64,000 nucleotides of DNA from Novacetimonas maltaceti (GTDB lineage: Bacteria; Pseudomonadota; Alphaproteobacteria; Acetobacterales; Acetobacteraceae). Numbering within the stretch: the stretch's first letter is position 1; each line of letters starts with the position of its first letter. The stretch is taken from NCBI RefSeq assembly GCF_002906255.1, contig NZ_POTC01000013.1:1-64000 (forward strand). The letters are read 5' to 3'. Positions 9,155 to 18,012 of the stretch are shown here, in pieces. The translations under genes and the position numbers were made by a program. Under the pieces are notes generated by a model. That model did no database searches. It had not been told where the DNA came from and saw only the letters and a program-made list of their open reading frames with translations.

Positions 9155-10879
9155 CTACGGGCGGATATCATGGGAAATCCGCGCAATGGCATGCCCGCCT
9201 TCAAGCCGCAGTTCGCAGGGATAGAAGGCGCACGGCCCCTCATGATGGCTGATGCCCAGGATGGTCGTGCGTGGCAGCGCGGCAAGCAGGGCCGCATGGA
9301 TGCGCCGCGTGTTGTCCGCATCCAGGGCGGAGGTCGCCTCGTCCATGAAAAGCAGGCCCGGCCGCCGCAGCAGCACCCGTGCGATGGCAATGCGCTGTGC
9401 CTCGCCGGGGGAGAGGACGGCATCCCATTGCGCGTCCTCGTCAAGGCGCGCGACATGGTGGTCAAGGTTGACGGCGTGCAGGACCGCCCCGTACCGGGCG
9501 TCGTCATGGCGGTCCGGCGCATGGGGGTAGGCAAGGACCGCGCGCAGGCTGCCCTGCGGCAGGTAGGCGCGCTGCGGCAGGAACATGCTGTCGCCGGGAT
9601 CGAGGGCGATGGTGCCATGCCCATGTTCCCACAGCCCGGCAATGGCCCGCAGCAGGGTGGTCTTGCCGCTGCCCGACGCGCCGCGCACCAGCCAGCGTTC
9701 CCCCGCGCCGACATGCAGTTCCGGGATGTGCAGCAGGCGGCCCCCATCGGGACGGTCAAGGACAAGGTCGCGGATGTCGAGGCCGGGGGCCTGCGTGTCG
9801 ATGCGGGTGATGCGTGTGCGTGGCGGCGTGCTGACGGTGCGTTCGAATTCATGCAGGCGCTGCAGGACCGAACGCAGGGTGGCAAGGTCGGTATAGTTGT
9901 TCATGAACCATTGCAGGCTGCGCCGGACCTGCATGAACGCCGCGTTGATGCGCGAATATTCCCCGAACGTCAGCGCATGGGCCGCCAGTTTCGGCAGCAG
10001 CAGCACCCACAGGATGATCGACGCGGTGCCGTTGAACAGGTCGCCCACGAAATTGGCCCGCCATGTATAGGTCACGACGCTGCGCCAGTTCCGCGCGATA
10101 TTGCGCAGGTTATGCGAAAGCCGCAGCGTTTCCGCCCCTTCGCCCCGCATGAAGGCGATCTGTTCGGAATTGCGCCGCAGGTCCAGCAGGTCCGCGCGCA
10201 GGTCCGCGTCGAAATGCTGCTGCCGGTAATCGGCCTCCACCAGCGCTCCGCCCAGCTTCTCCATGATGACCGACGCGCCAACGGTTGCAAGGACGGTGCC
10301 CAGCAGCAGGTAGCCCGAGACATGGATGTGGTGGCCCAGGCAGGTCAGGTCGATGCTGCCGCCAAGATCCCACAGCACGACGGAAAATGACAGCAGGGTG
10401 GTCACGGCCTGGATGCCGTCAAGGCCCATGCGCAGGCTCAGCACCGTCATCTGCGACAGGTCGTCGGCAATCCTCTGGTCGGGGTTGTCGCCCGTCGCGG
10501 CGCCATGTTCCATCCGGTAATACGCGGTATCGGACAGGTACTGCCGCAGGTAGACCCGCGTGTTCCACAGGCGCCAGCGCATCGACAGCACCTGCGTGAG
10601 GTACGCCTGCAGCACGTAGCATCCGCTGGAGAGGACGCAGACCCCGATATAGGTCGGCAGCAGCCACAGGCACGTTTCCACCCGGTAGGCGAACATGGCG
10701 TCAAAGAAATGCTGGTTCCACCGGCCGAACCATACGGCCGTGCGGACATAGACGAACGACAGTCCCACGATCGTGGCCAGCATCGCCAGCGGGACCCATT
10801 TTTCGCGTGATCGCCAGAACGGCAGCAGGACCGTCCAGTCGGACAGGGAATGGCGGGCAGGAGGGTCAGTACGTCGCAC
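9155..10879 (-). CDS. SbmA/BacA-type peptide ABC transporter, fused permease-ATPase
   Basis: A 574-residue protein with an N-terminal membrane domain of the ABC_membrane_2/SbmA-BacA type (hydrophobic segments near residues 30-50, 75-95, 155-200 and 270-300) and a C-terminal ATPase. Walker A GASGSGKT is at about 400-407, the signature LSPGEAQR near 489 and Walker B LLFMDE near 510. The family (YddA/SbmA/BacA/Rv1819c) imports peptides and peptide-like drugs such as microcins and bleomycin, and also vitamin B12. It starts with GTG inside the end of the TonB receptor gene (14-base overlap), so the outer-membrane receptor and this inner-membrane importer should act on the same substrate. Confidence 0.87.
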   Translation of the reverse strand: MRRTDPPARHSLSDWTVLLPFWRSREKWVPLAMLATIVGLSFVYVRTAVWFGRWNQHFFDAMFAYRVETCLWLLPTYIGVCVLSSGCYVLQAYLTQVLSMRWRLWNTRVYLRQYLSDTAYYRMEHGAATGDNPDQRIADDLSQMTVLSLRMGLDGIQAVTTLLSFSVVLWDLGGSIDLTCLGHHIHVSGYLLLGTVLATVGASVIMEKLGGALVEADYRQQHFDADLRADLLDLRRNSEQIAFMRGEGAETLRLSHNLRNIARNWRSVVTYTWRANFVGDLFNGTASIILWVLLLPKLAAHALTFGEYSRINAAFMQVRRSLQWFMNNYTDLATLRSVLQRLHEFERTVSTPPRTRITRIDTQAPGLDIRDLVLDRPDGGRLLHIPELHVGAGERWLVRGASGSGKTTLLRAIAGLWEHGHGTIALDPGDSMFLPQRAYLPQGSLRAVLAYPHAPDRHDDARYGAVLHAVNLDHHVARLDEDAQWDAVLSPGEAQRIAIARVLLRRPGLLFMDEATSALDADNTRRIHAALLAALPRTTILGISHHEGPCAFYPCELRLEGGHAIARISHDIRP

Positions 10880-13133
10880 GCAGGGTCGCCATGAAGTTGC
10901 GGGGGGCGGCGGGGAAATTGAACTGCCACACGCCGCTGGCCCGTTCGTAATAATAACGGTTGGTCAGGTTATTGGCATTGAGCTGCACGCGCAGGTGCCG
11001 GTTGATGGCATAGCCGACGACGCTGTCGATGGTCATGTAGCCGCCCTGCACCGTGGTGGGATAGCCGCCGCGCAGGTTGCTGCTGGCGTCGATGCCGGCC
11101 CCGAGGCTCAGCCCCTTCAGGCGGCCGGAGGGCAGGGTATAGTGCACCCATGACTTGAACATGTGATGCGGCGAATACGCCCCCCCGAAATCCGCCGAGG
11201 ACGGGTTGGAGAGTTTGGTGTCAAGGTAGGTATAGCCGATCGAGACGCTGAGGTTGGGCAGGATCTCCCCATCCATCTGCGCCTCCCATCCCTGCCGGCG
11301 GATGGGGCCGGTGGTGATGTAGAACCCGACATGTTCGGGGTCCGACAGGGGCTAGTTGACGCTTTCCATGCGGAACAGCGCGGTCGAGACATTGAGGCGG
11401 CCGTGGAAATACGCGCCCTTGAACCCGGTCTCCACCTGGTTGCCAAGCTGTGGCGCAAGCCCGCCGCCGCGATAGCGCATGTCGCCCACCGACGGGGTGA
11501 AGATGCTGGCGTAACTGGCGTACCACGACAGGTTCGGGGTGATCTGGTACACCGTGCCAAGGTAGGGCGTCAGTTGGGCATGGATGTCGGACTGCGTCGT
11601 CCACGCCCCGCGTGGCGAGGGGGCGGCATCGCGCTCATGCTCGTAAAAGCGCGAGATGCGCCCGCCCAGTACCACCGACAGGCCCCGCACGGGTTCAAGG
11701 CGCAGTTGCCCGTAAAACCCCCACTGGAAGGCGTTGTCGTCGCTGCCCTCGGCCCCGCCGGAAGAGCGGGCGTAGCTGATGCTGCCGGGCGCGGGGGCGG
11801 GCACGGTGGCGGTGTTGTTGATGCTGACATTGTCATAGACGCCACTGCCGGTGATGTCCGGATAGGCCACGTACTGGTCATACGAATTGTAATTGAAGCC
11901 CACCAGCAGGTGGTGTGTATGGTGGAACAGGCGGAACGCGCCCGTGGCATAGATATCGGCCGAACGCGACACGTTGGTGCCCTTCTGCGCCGAAATGCCC
12001 TGGTCCTCATAGGTCAGCAGGCCACTCTTTGCGTCGATGGTCGTCCATGGTTCGTTATAGAGCATGTTGTAGCTCTGGTCATAGAACGTCCCGCGCGCCG
12101 TCAGCGTCCAGTCCCGCCCGATCTTGTGCGACAGCGACACGGCGGTCTGCTGCGTCATGTAGTTGCTGTAGCCCCATGGCTGCGACGGGTTGGCCGACCT
12201 GCCCCCATACCACAGCGTTCTGTCCGTCGTGACCGGCAGCCCGAAATAGGGTGCGGTGATGTCCTGCTGCTGTGCCGCGTGGGAGACGAGGAACGTCGTC
12301 GTGGGCGTGATGTCCCATTCCAGCGCGCCATAGGCCTGCCATTTGCGCGAATGGGAATACTGGTAAAAATAGCGGTTGTCCTCGAACAGGTCGGCGGTGC
12401 GAAAGCGCAGCGTCCCCGAACGGTTGAGCGGCGTGCTGAGGTCGATGTCCGCGCGGTAGTGGTCGAAGCTGCCCACACCTGCCGCGCCGCTGAGGGCGAA
12501 GTCGCGTCCCGGCTTCTTCGTCACCTCGTTGACCACGCCGCCCGCGCCGCCCGCCCCCTGCAGCAGTCCCGCCGCGCCACGCAGCACCTCGATGCGTTCA
12601 TACATCGACAGGTCGAACGATGCGTTGTTGAGCGTCCCCGCCGCGTTGGGCGTGCCATCGAGCGACGTCGTCAACTGGTAGCCGCGGGAGTAGAAATTCG
12701 AATTCGCGCTTGATCCCGGCAGCACGCGGACGCCGTTCACCTGCCGCATGGCATCCGTCATCGTCAGCATGTTGGAATCCTGCATCCGTTCCTGCGTGAT
12801 GACGGAAATGGAATGTGGCACGTCCTTCAGTGCGACGCCGGATTTGCCCCAGATGTCGGTCGCCGGCACCGTATAGGACCCACGGTTGGCCCGGACCTCG
12901 ATCGTCTCCGCCTGGGGGGTGTCGGGTGCGCGATGTGTCGGTGCGGTGGTGGTGGCATGCGCTCTGGTGGCGGGCACGGGCGATATGGCTGCCGGTGGGG
13001 CATGATGGGGGCGGTGGTGCGGGACCGCACGGGCAGGATGTGCGATCAGGCACCCGCACAGGACGATTCCGAACGGGGTGATCCCGCGCGGGGCGACCCC
13101 GGCAGGCGGGGTCGCCTTTGGAAAACGCGACAT
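10866..13133 (-). pseudogene. TonB-dependent siderophore-type receptor interrupted by one in-frame amber codon
   Basis: Signal peptide, His/Pro-rich linker, plug domain (DVPHSISVITQERMQD near 110; YERIEVLRGAAGLLQG near 185; GGVVNEVTKKP) and most of the barrel read from ATG 13133 to a TAG at 11352-11354. The same frame then continues PLSDPEHVGFYITTGPIRRQGWE and a full C-terminal barrel ending in the aromatic FMATLRATY at 10866. This is one gene of about 755 residues with a single nonsense codon (CAG to TAG would give Gln), not a frameshift. The C-terminal fragment alone would not make a receptor. It is the first gene before the SbmA-like importer and overlaps it by 14 bases. Readthrough, recent mutation or sequencing error are all possible. 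Confidence 0.85.
13092..13116 (-). promoter_or_regulatory. GC-rich hairpin just inside the TonB receptor coding region
   Basis: GGCGACCCC (13092-13100) and GGGGTCGCC (13108-13116) form a 9-bp stem with a 7-base loop, within codons 6-14 of the receptor on the minus strand. A stem this strong next to the start codon could limit translation. The sequence is otherwise ordinary coding DNA, so this may be chance. Confidence 0.3.
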
Positions 13134-13265
13134 GGGTTGCGATCCTGAACTGACATGAAACCAGCCAGCAGGACAGGGACGCGATCACGCATGTCCCGCA
13201 CCATCACGCAGGTGGTGGGGAGATCGCGCGGATGCGGGGCCTGTGGTCCATGCTGGCGCCAGGGT

Positions 13266-13757
13266 TCACGCAGCAGGGGGCGGCCCACGGGATGGGGGGA
13301 TGCCGGGGGAAATGACCGGTGGCGCGCGCGGTTGCCCCGGACGGGCATGCGGGCGCGCCCATGCCATGGGGGGCAGCGGCATGAAAGGCAGCGCCGCAAG
13401 CGCCATGGCGGGCAGGTGCAGCAGTGGGCACAGCGTGCACGACCCGTCATGGTCGTGATGGGCCGTGTCATGGCTGAAGGCATGGAGCAGGGCATGGGCG
13501 ATGGGGGGCGATGGCCCGTCCATGGCCATTGCGGCATCCATCGTGGCGTCGCCGCACCCGGCCATCGGGGCTGCCGGCGCGATATCGATGCCCGTCAGGC
13601 GTTCGATCGTGGCGCGCGGCATCTCCCCCGGCAGGGCACGGCCCAGCACCAGCAGTTGCCCCATGAAGCCCAGCAGCGTGCATGCGACAACCAGCCAGCG
13701 CACGGCGCGCAGGCCTGTCACTGGATGGGGAATGCGCGCCATGGACCGCAAAGACAT
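13266..13757 (-). CDS. DUF2946-like small membrane/periplasmic protein
   Basis: A 163-residue protein with an N-terminal hydrophobic helix (RAVRWLVVACTLLGFMGQLL), a Met/His-rich middle, and GSCTLCPLLHLPAMAL near residue 127. The CxxC-plus-hydrophobic-stretch layout is typical of DUF2946 proteins, which are often found beside TonB receptor and metal-uptake genes. It lies 132 bases upstream of the TonB receptor on the same strand. The start is uncertain: ATGs at 13799, 13757 and 13742 are all possible. The function of the family is not known; metal binding by CxxC and His is a guess. Confidence 0.62.
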   Translation of the reverse strand: MSLRSMARIPHPVTGLRAVRWLVVACTLLGFMGQLLVLGRALPGEMPRATIERLTGIDIAPAAPMAGCGDATMDAAMAMDGPSPPIAHALLHAFSHDTAHHDHDGSCTLCPLLHLPAMALAALPFMPLPPMAWARPHARPGQPRAPPVISPGIPPSRGPPPAA

Positions 13758-13956
13758 GCCTTTTTTCACGAACGGGCGCCAATGTCGGCCACGTGGCAAC
13801 GCTTGTCAAATCCGCAGGCGGGTATAATGTGTCGATCCCGCAACGGTGCGGCGGCGCGTCCGCAACGAATCCCCCGCCATGGCCACCAGATGGCCATGAT
13901 GCCCCCACGTTGCATGAAAATGCGGCCCGACAGGCTGGCTTACAGAAGGAATGGTC

Positions 13957-14886
13957 ATGTCCGGACTCCTTGCAATCCTGCGACGCGGTGCCATGACCGC
14001 CACGGTTGCGCTGGCATGTGCAACAGCCCCGGCGCAGGCCGCGACGCTGGCGCAGGATGTCGCGAAAACCGTGGCCGGGCAGCCGGGACATTTCGCCGTC
14101 TATGCCGCGATGTCGGGACAGCGCCCGCAGGTCTGCCTGAACTGCCGCGATTACATCAACGCCGCCAGCACCATGAAGCTGTTCGTGATGGATGCGGCCT
14201 ATGACATGTTCACCAAGGGCACCCTCCATCCGGAGGAGACCATTGTCGTGCATAACAGTTTCCACTCGCTGGTGGGCACGCGCAGCTTCGCGCTGGAGCA
14301 GAAGGAGGATTCCTACGACCCGCTCTATGCACAGATCGGCAGGCCCGTGGCGGTGTCCGAACTGGTGCGCGTGATGATCCAGTACAGCAGCAACCTTGCC
14401 ACCAACCTGATGATCGAGCGCATCGGCGTGCCCTACATCCATGCCGTCATGGATGCGCAACACCTGCGCGGGGTGCGCTTTGGCCGCATGATCGAGGATT
14501 ATGACGCCAACGACAGGGGCATCCATAACGAGATGACGGCCAGGGGGCTTGGCCAGTTCATGCAGAAGCTTGACCATGGGGAGATTATCGGCCCCGCGCA
14601 GAGTGCTGCGATGATCGACATCCTGCGCGGGCAGCATTTCAACGACATGATCCCCCCCGGCCTGCCATCGGGCACCCCGGTCGCGCACAAGACCGGCTGG
14701 GTCGAGGGCGTGCGCAACGATGCGGGTATCGTCTTCCTGCCTGACGGGCGTCATTATATTCTGGTCATGCTGACGAAATCCCTGCCGGACGAGGCCGCGG
14801 GCATCCGTGTGCTGAACACCATTTCCCACCAGGTCTATGACCATTTCGTGTCCGCCCCGGCGCAGGGCGCGGCAAAGGGCGGATAG
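13957..14886 (+). CDS. Exported class A beta-lactamase-like serine hydrolase
   Basis: A 309-residue protein with a signal peptide (to APAQA, about 28 residues). The three active-site motifs of class A beta-lactamases/DD-peptidases are present: STMK (near residues 71-74), SSN (near 141) and KTG (near 246). The omega-loop ExxLN motif of true class A lactamases is not obvious, so a D,D- or D-peptidase-like role is as likely as beta-lactam hydrolysis (family PF13354). The ATG at 13957 is preferred to 13951 because AGAAGGA then lies six bases upstream. A LysR gene follows 112 bases downstream on the same strand. Confidence 0.85.
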   Translation: MSGLLAILRRGAMTATVALACATAPAQAATLAQDVAKTVAGQPGHFAVYAAMSGQRPQVCLNCRDYINAASTMKLFVMDAAYDMFTKGTLHPEETIVVHNSFHSLVGTRSFALEQKEDSYDPLYAQIGRPVAVSELVRVMIQYSSNLATNLMIERIGVPYIHAVMDAQHLRGVRFGRMIEDYDANDRGIHNEMTARGLGQFMQKLDHGEIIGPAQSAAMIDILRGQHFNDMIPPGLPSGTPVAHKTGWVEGVRNDAGIVFLPDGRHYILVMLTKSLPDEAAGIRVLNTISHQVYDHFVSAPAQGAAKGG

Positions 14887-14998
14887 GGGCGGCTCCCCTT
14901 TCGGGGTACCATGCGATTGCGCGCCGCATGGGGCCGCGGGTTCCGGCACGGCGCGCGGCATTGGATCACCAGTCAGGTTACGGAGGCCTCGGGACGAC

Positions 14999-15892
14999 AT
15001 GCGGTTGCGTCAGATTGAAGTGTTCTATGCGATCATGACGACGGGATCGTTGCGTCGTGCGGCGGAGGTGCTGCATGTCTCCCAGCCCGCCGCAAGCAAG
15101 GTGCTGCGTTACGCGGAACAGTCACTGGGCTTCGCCCTGTTCGAACGCACCGGCGGGCGCCTTGTCCCCACGCGTGAGGCGCAGATCATGCTGCCGCATG
15201 TCAACACGATCTTTGGCAAGCTGTCGGACCTCAAGCGCCTGACCGACAACCTGCGCTATGCCCGCGATGGCCATTGCATCAGCATCGGCTGTGTCCCCAG
15301 CCTTGGACTCAGCCTCGTGCCGCGGGTGATCCAGCGCTACCACGCCAGCCATCCGGGAACGGAACTGACGATCGATACCCTCCACGGCACCGAAATCGTG
15401 TCGCGCATCCTCAACCATGATCTCGACCTCGGCGTCGTGTTTGGCGATTATACCTGCGATGGGGTCAGTTCCCATCATATTGCCGATGTGCCGCTGCTGC
15501 TGATTGATGGCGGCGACAGTAACGGGAAGGCCGTTGCCCTGGAACGGATCGACCCGGCCCGTTACATCGGGTTGAGCGAGAATGACCCGACCGCGCGCCT
15601 GCTGGACATGGCGATGGAGGAAGCGGGCCTCTGCACGGCCCCGTCGGTACGGGTGCGCACGCATTACATGGCGGCCGAACTGGTGCGGTTGGGGGCGGGG
15701 TGCGCCATTGTCGATGCCCTGACCGCGCTGCACCATCCCGGCCTGTCGAAACCGCACGAGATCTCGCCACCGCTGCATGTGGCCTGCACGGTGCTGTTCC
15801 GCGCGGATTACGCGCTTTCGCATATTTCGCGCGACATCCTGTCGCTTTTGCGCACGGAACTCGATGTGGATCTCGAGCGGCTGCGTCACTGA
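14999..15892 (+). CDS. LysR-family transcriptional regulator
   Basis: A 297-residue regulator: winged helix-turn-helix at residues 1-60 (MRLRQIEVFYAIMTTGSL, then RRAAEVLHVSQPAASKVLR) and a type-2 periplasmic-binding effector domain from about 90 (SIGCVPSLGLSLVPRVI). The ATG at 14999 follows CGGAGG with a 12-base gap; upstream codons in frame are not LysR-like. It stands among peptide-degrading genes and is one of two regulators that could bind the TAACC-N3-GGTTA boxes, the nearest of which lies about 110 bases past its stop. The effector might be a D-amino acid or peptide (inference). Confidence 0.92.
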   Translation: MRLRQIEVFYAIMTTGSLRRAAEVLHVSQPAASKVLRYAEQSLGFALFERTGGRLVPTREAQIMLPHVNTIFGKLSDLKRLTDNLRYARDGHCISIGCVPSLGLSLVPRVIQRYHASHPGTELTIDTLHGTEIVSRILNHDLDLGVVFGDYTCDGVSSHHIADVPLLLIDGGDSNGKAVALERIDPARYIGLSENDPTARLLDMAMEEAGLCTAPSVRVRTHYMAAELVRLGAGCAIVDALTALHHPGLSKPHEISPPLHVACTVLFRADYALSHISRDILSLLRTELDVDLERLRH

Positions 15893-15990
15893 TCCGCCGG
15901 GAGTGGCCGCAGTGCGCATTTCCGCAAAAATGCTCCGTTTTCCATGACTTTTTGGAAAAAATACGCACCGGTTTCATGAAGGGCATCATC

Positions 15991-16014
15991 CTTGGGGCGT
16001 ATACCCCAAGGTTA
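15991..16014 (+). promoter_or_regulatory. Inverted repeat and LysR-like box upstream of serine hydrolase
   Basis: CTTGGGG-CGTATA-CCCCAAG (15991-16010) is a perfect 7-bp inverted repeat. It overlaps TACCC-CAA-GGTTA (16002-16014), which matches the TAACC-N3-GGTTA motif at nine of ten positions. It lies about 120 bases before the GTG start of the next gene and just after the LysR gene. Confidence 0.42.
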
Positions 16015-16132
16015 AGGCCGGGTAGCATCTGGTTATGCGACAGGGCGTGGATTTCATGCTTTGCTGCGGGTGGTGCCATGCCATGTGTGTGACGACGCCA
16101 TCTTGTGTTCAGCAGCGTCAGGACAACCGATA

Positions 16133-17746
16133 GTGAAAAAGTCATTTGCGCGACGGATCGGCCGTTGCATCGGGGAAATGGGCATAGCTTCGCTTGCGGT
16201 GCTGCCCCTCGCGGTTTCTTCCTCACGGGCGGCACCCGCGTTGCCGGCGGGACTGAGCGCCGCGCAGATCGATGATGTTGTCGCGCGCGCGCGCGATGCG
16301 TTCCATGTGCCGGGCGTGGCCGTGGCGGTGGTGCATGACGGACAGGTCGTCTTCGCCCGTGGATATGGCCGCCGGGGCGAGGACGCGCACAGCGGCAATG
16401 TCGATACGCGCACGCTGTTCGCCATCGGGTCCAACACCAAGGAATTCACGACAACCGCGCTTGCGACACTCGTGGATGCGGGAAAGCTGAAATGGGATGA
16501 CCGGGTGATCGACCACATGCCGGAATTCCGCGTGGCCGATCCCGCCATCACACGCGATTTCCGCGTCAGCGACCTGCTGACGCACCATAGCGGCATGGGC
16601 GAGGGCGCGGGCGACCTGATGCTGTTTTCCCACAGCACCTATACCCGGCCCGAAGTGCTGGCGGCGTTGCCCTACATGCCGTTTACCGCACCGTTCCGGG
16701 TGGAGTATGCCTATAACAACCTGCTGTATGTCGTCGCCGGTGCCCTGGTGGAGAAAATTACCGGTACAAGCTGGGAAAATTATGTCCAGTCACACCTGAT
16801 CGATGCTGCCGGACTGCCTGCCTGCCAGAGCACGCCGCCGGTCAGGGGGCAGGTGGATGTCGCGACGGGGGAAGGCGGGGATCCCGAACTGCCTGACCGC
16901 GCCGCGCTGCGCCTGCCTACGGTGGCGCCCGCAGGCGGGATCTGGTGCAGTGCGGATGGTGTCAGCCGCTGGGTGCAGATGTTCCTCAATGGCGGGAAGA
17001 CGCCCGAAGGCAGGACCATCATCAGCACCGCGCAGCGTGATGCGGTCTGGGCGCCGCATGCACTGCTGCCGCTGCCGGATACGGCACCGGCGACACAGGG
17101 GCATTTCCGCGCCTATGGCTATGGCTGGTTCACCGAGGACTTCTTTGGCAAAAAGCGTGTGTGGCACACGGGAACGATCGACGGGATGGTCAGCTACATC
17201 TCGTTCCTGCCGGAAATGAAGACCGGGATCGTGGTCCTGACCAATCATGATGACAACCATGCGACCTATGCCATCCAGACGACGTTGAATTCCCTTGTCG
17301 TGACGGGGAAGAGCGATGACTGGGTCAGGCACTGGAAGGATGTGGCCACGGCCCATGAAGCGGCAGAGGCAAAGGCTGCCGCGACCGATGGCCCCGGATC
17401 GCCCGCACGTCCGTTCGTCACGCTGTCGGCGCAGGCGGCGCACGATTATGTCGGGCTGTATCATGATGACTGGCGTGGCAACATGCATGTCACGCAGAAA
17501 GGTGCTGAACTGCGGCTGACCTTTGACAAGGCGGTCGGGCTTTCGGGTGTGCTTTCGGCATTGCCGCACGACCTGTTCGTGGTGCACTGGGACAATCGTG
17601 CGCAGGATGCCGAGGATGACTGCTATGTTCAGTTCCAGCGTGATATGACGGGCAAGGTTACCGACATGAAGATGCAGGTTATCGGGTCGGACTTCAGCTT
17701 TGACGCGCAGGACCTGCATCCGCACAGGGTTTCCGACCAGCCGTGA
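16133..17746 (+). CDS. Exported serine hydrolase, class C beta-lactamase fold with C-terminal DUF3471-like domain
   Basis: A 537-residue protein. The N-terminus has positive charges and a hydrophobic segment ending SSSRAAP (about residue 34), a signal peptide. SxxK is SNTK (100-103), YxN is YNN (near 207) and the HTG triad motif is in WHTGTIDG (near 345). After residue 430 a beta-rich DYVGLYHDDWRGNMHV domain resembles the DUF3471 substrate-binding module of such esterases/D-aminopeptidases. The GTG at 16133 is chosen because upstream residues in frame do not look like protein and the signal peptide starts here; ATG 16184 is an alternative. A LysR-like box precedes it. Confidence 0.85.
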   Translation: MKKSFARRIGRCIGEMGIASLAVLPLAVSSSRAAPALPAGLSAAQIDDVVARARDAFHVPGVAVAVVHDGQVVFARGYGRRGEDAHSGNVDTRTLFAIGSNTKEFTTTALATLVDAGKLKWDDRVIDHMPEFRVADPAITRDFRVSDLLTHHSGMGEGAGDLMLFSHSTYTRPEVLAALPYMPFTAPFRVEYAYNNLLYVVAGALVEKITGTSWENYVQSHLIDAAGLPACQSTPPVRGQVDVATGEGGDPELPDRAALRLPTVAPAGGIWCSADGVSRWVQMFLNGGKTPEGRTIISTAQRDAVWAPHALLPLPDTAPATQGHFRAYGYGWFTEDFFGKKRVWHTGTIDGMVSYISFLPEMKTGIVVLTNHDDNHATYAIQTTLNSLVVTGKSDDWVRHWKDVATAHEAAEAKAAATDGPGSPARPFVTLSAQAAHDYVGLYHDDWRGNMHVTQKGAELRLTFDKAVGLSGVLSALPHDLFVVHWDNRAQDAEDDCYVQFQRDMTGKVTDMKMQVIGSDFSFDAQDLHPHRVSDQP

Positions 17747-17759
17747 TCAGGGCAGGGAT

Positions 17760-17936
17760 GTTCTTTTTTGTAAAAAAGAACCAAAAAACTTTCGTGACTT
17801 CCGAATAGGCTTCAACCTGAAATCATTTGTCCAGGGAACGGGATTGTCGATCCCTGCAGAAATCCCGAAATTTACAAAAGTTTTTGGTGAAGCTTTTTTC
17901 AAAAAGCTTCAATAAACACCGCTTTTGAAAAACGGT
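17760..17936. repeat. Dispersed hairpin repeat, copy 1, with extra hairpin
   Basis: GTTCTTTTTT-GT-AAAAAAGAAC (17760-17781), then AAAGTTTTTGGTGAAGC (from about 17877), the hairpin GAAGCTTTTT-TC-AAAAAGCTTC (17889-17910) and CACCGCTTTTGAAAAACGGTG (about 17917-17936). The last two hairpins recur in the same order at other gene ends in the window. Confidence 0.75.
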
Positions 17937-17956
17937 GCGGATTCAGGCGCTTTATA

Positions 17957-17992
17957 AAAAAGGGGCATGGGAACCGAAATTCCCATGCCCCT
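17957..17992 (-). terminator. Rho-independent terminator between convergent genes
   Basis: A 13-bp stem AGGGGCATGGGAA / TTCCCATGCCCCT with loop CCGAAA. On the minus strand it is followed by TTTTTT, so it serves the ester hydrolase gene; the plus-strand T-run (TTCTT) is weak. Confidence 0.85.
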
Positions 17993-18012
17993 TCTTGGTG
18001 TAACGCAGGTCG

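Noticed and set aside
11352-11354. Frameshift as the cause of the broken TonB receptor
   Set aside because: Both fragments are in the same reading frame; a single stop codon explains the break.
13803-13828. TTGTCA...TATAAT as a promoter for the class A beta-lactamase-like gene
   Set aside because: The spacer is only 14 bases and the elements lie in the DUF2946 upstream region, so it is not convincing.
13468-15000. 510-codon open frame on the minus strand
   Set aside because: Antisense to the class A beta-lactamase-like gene with its three motifs; the start lies at the LysR start region.
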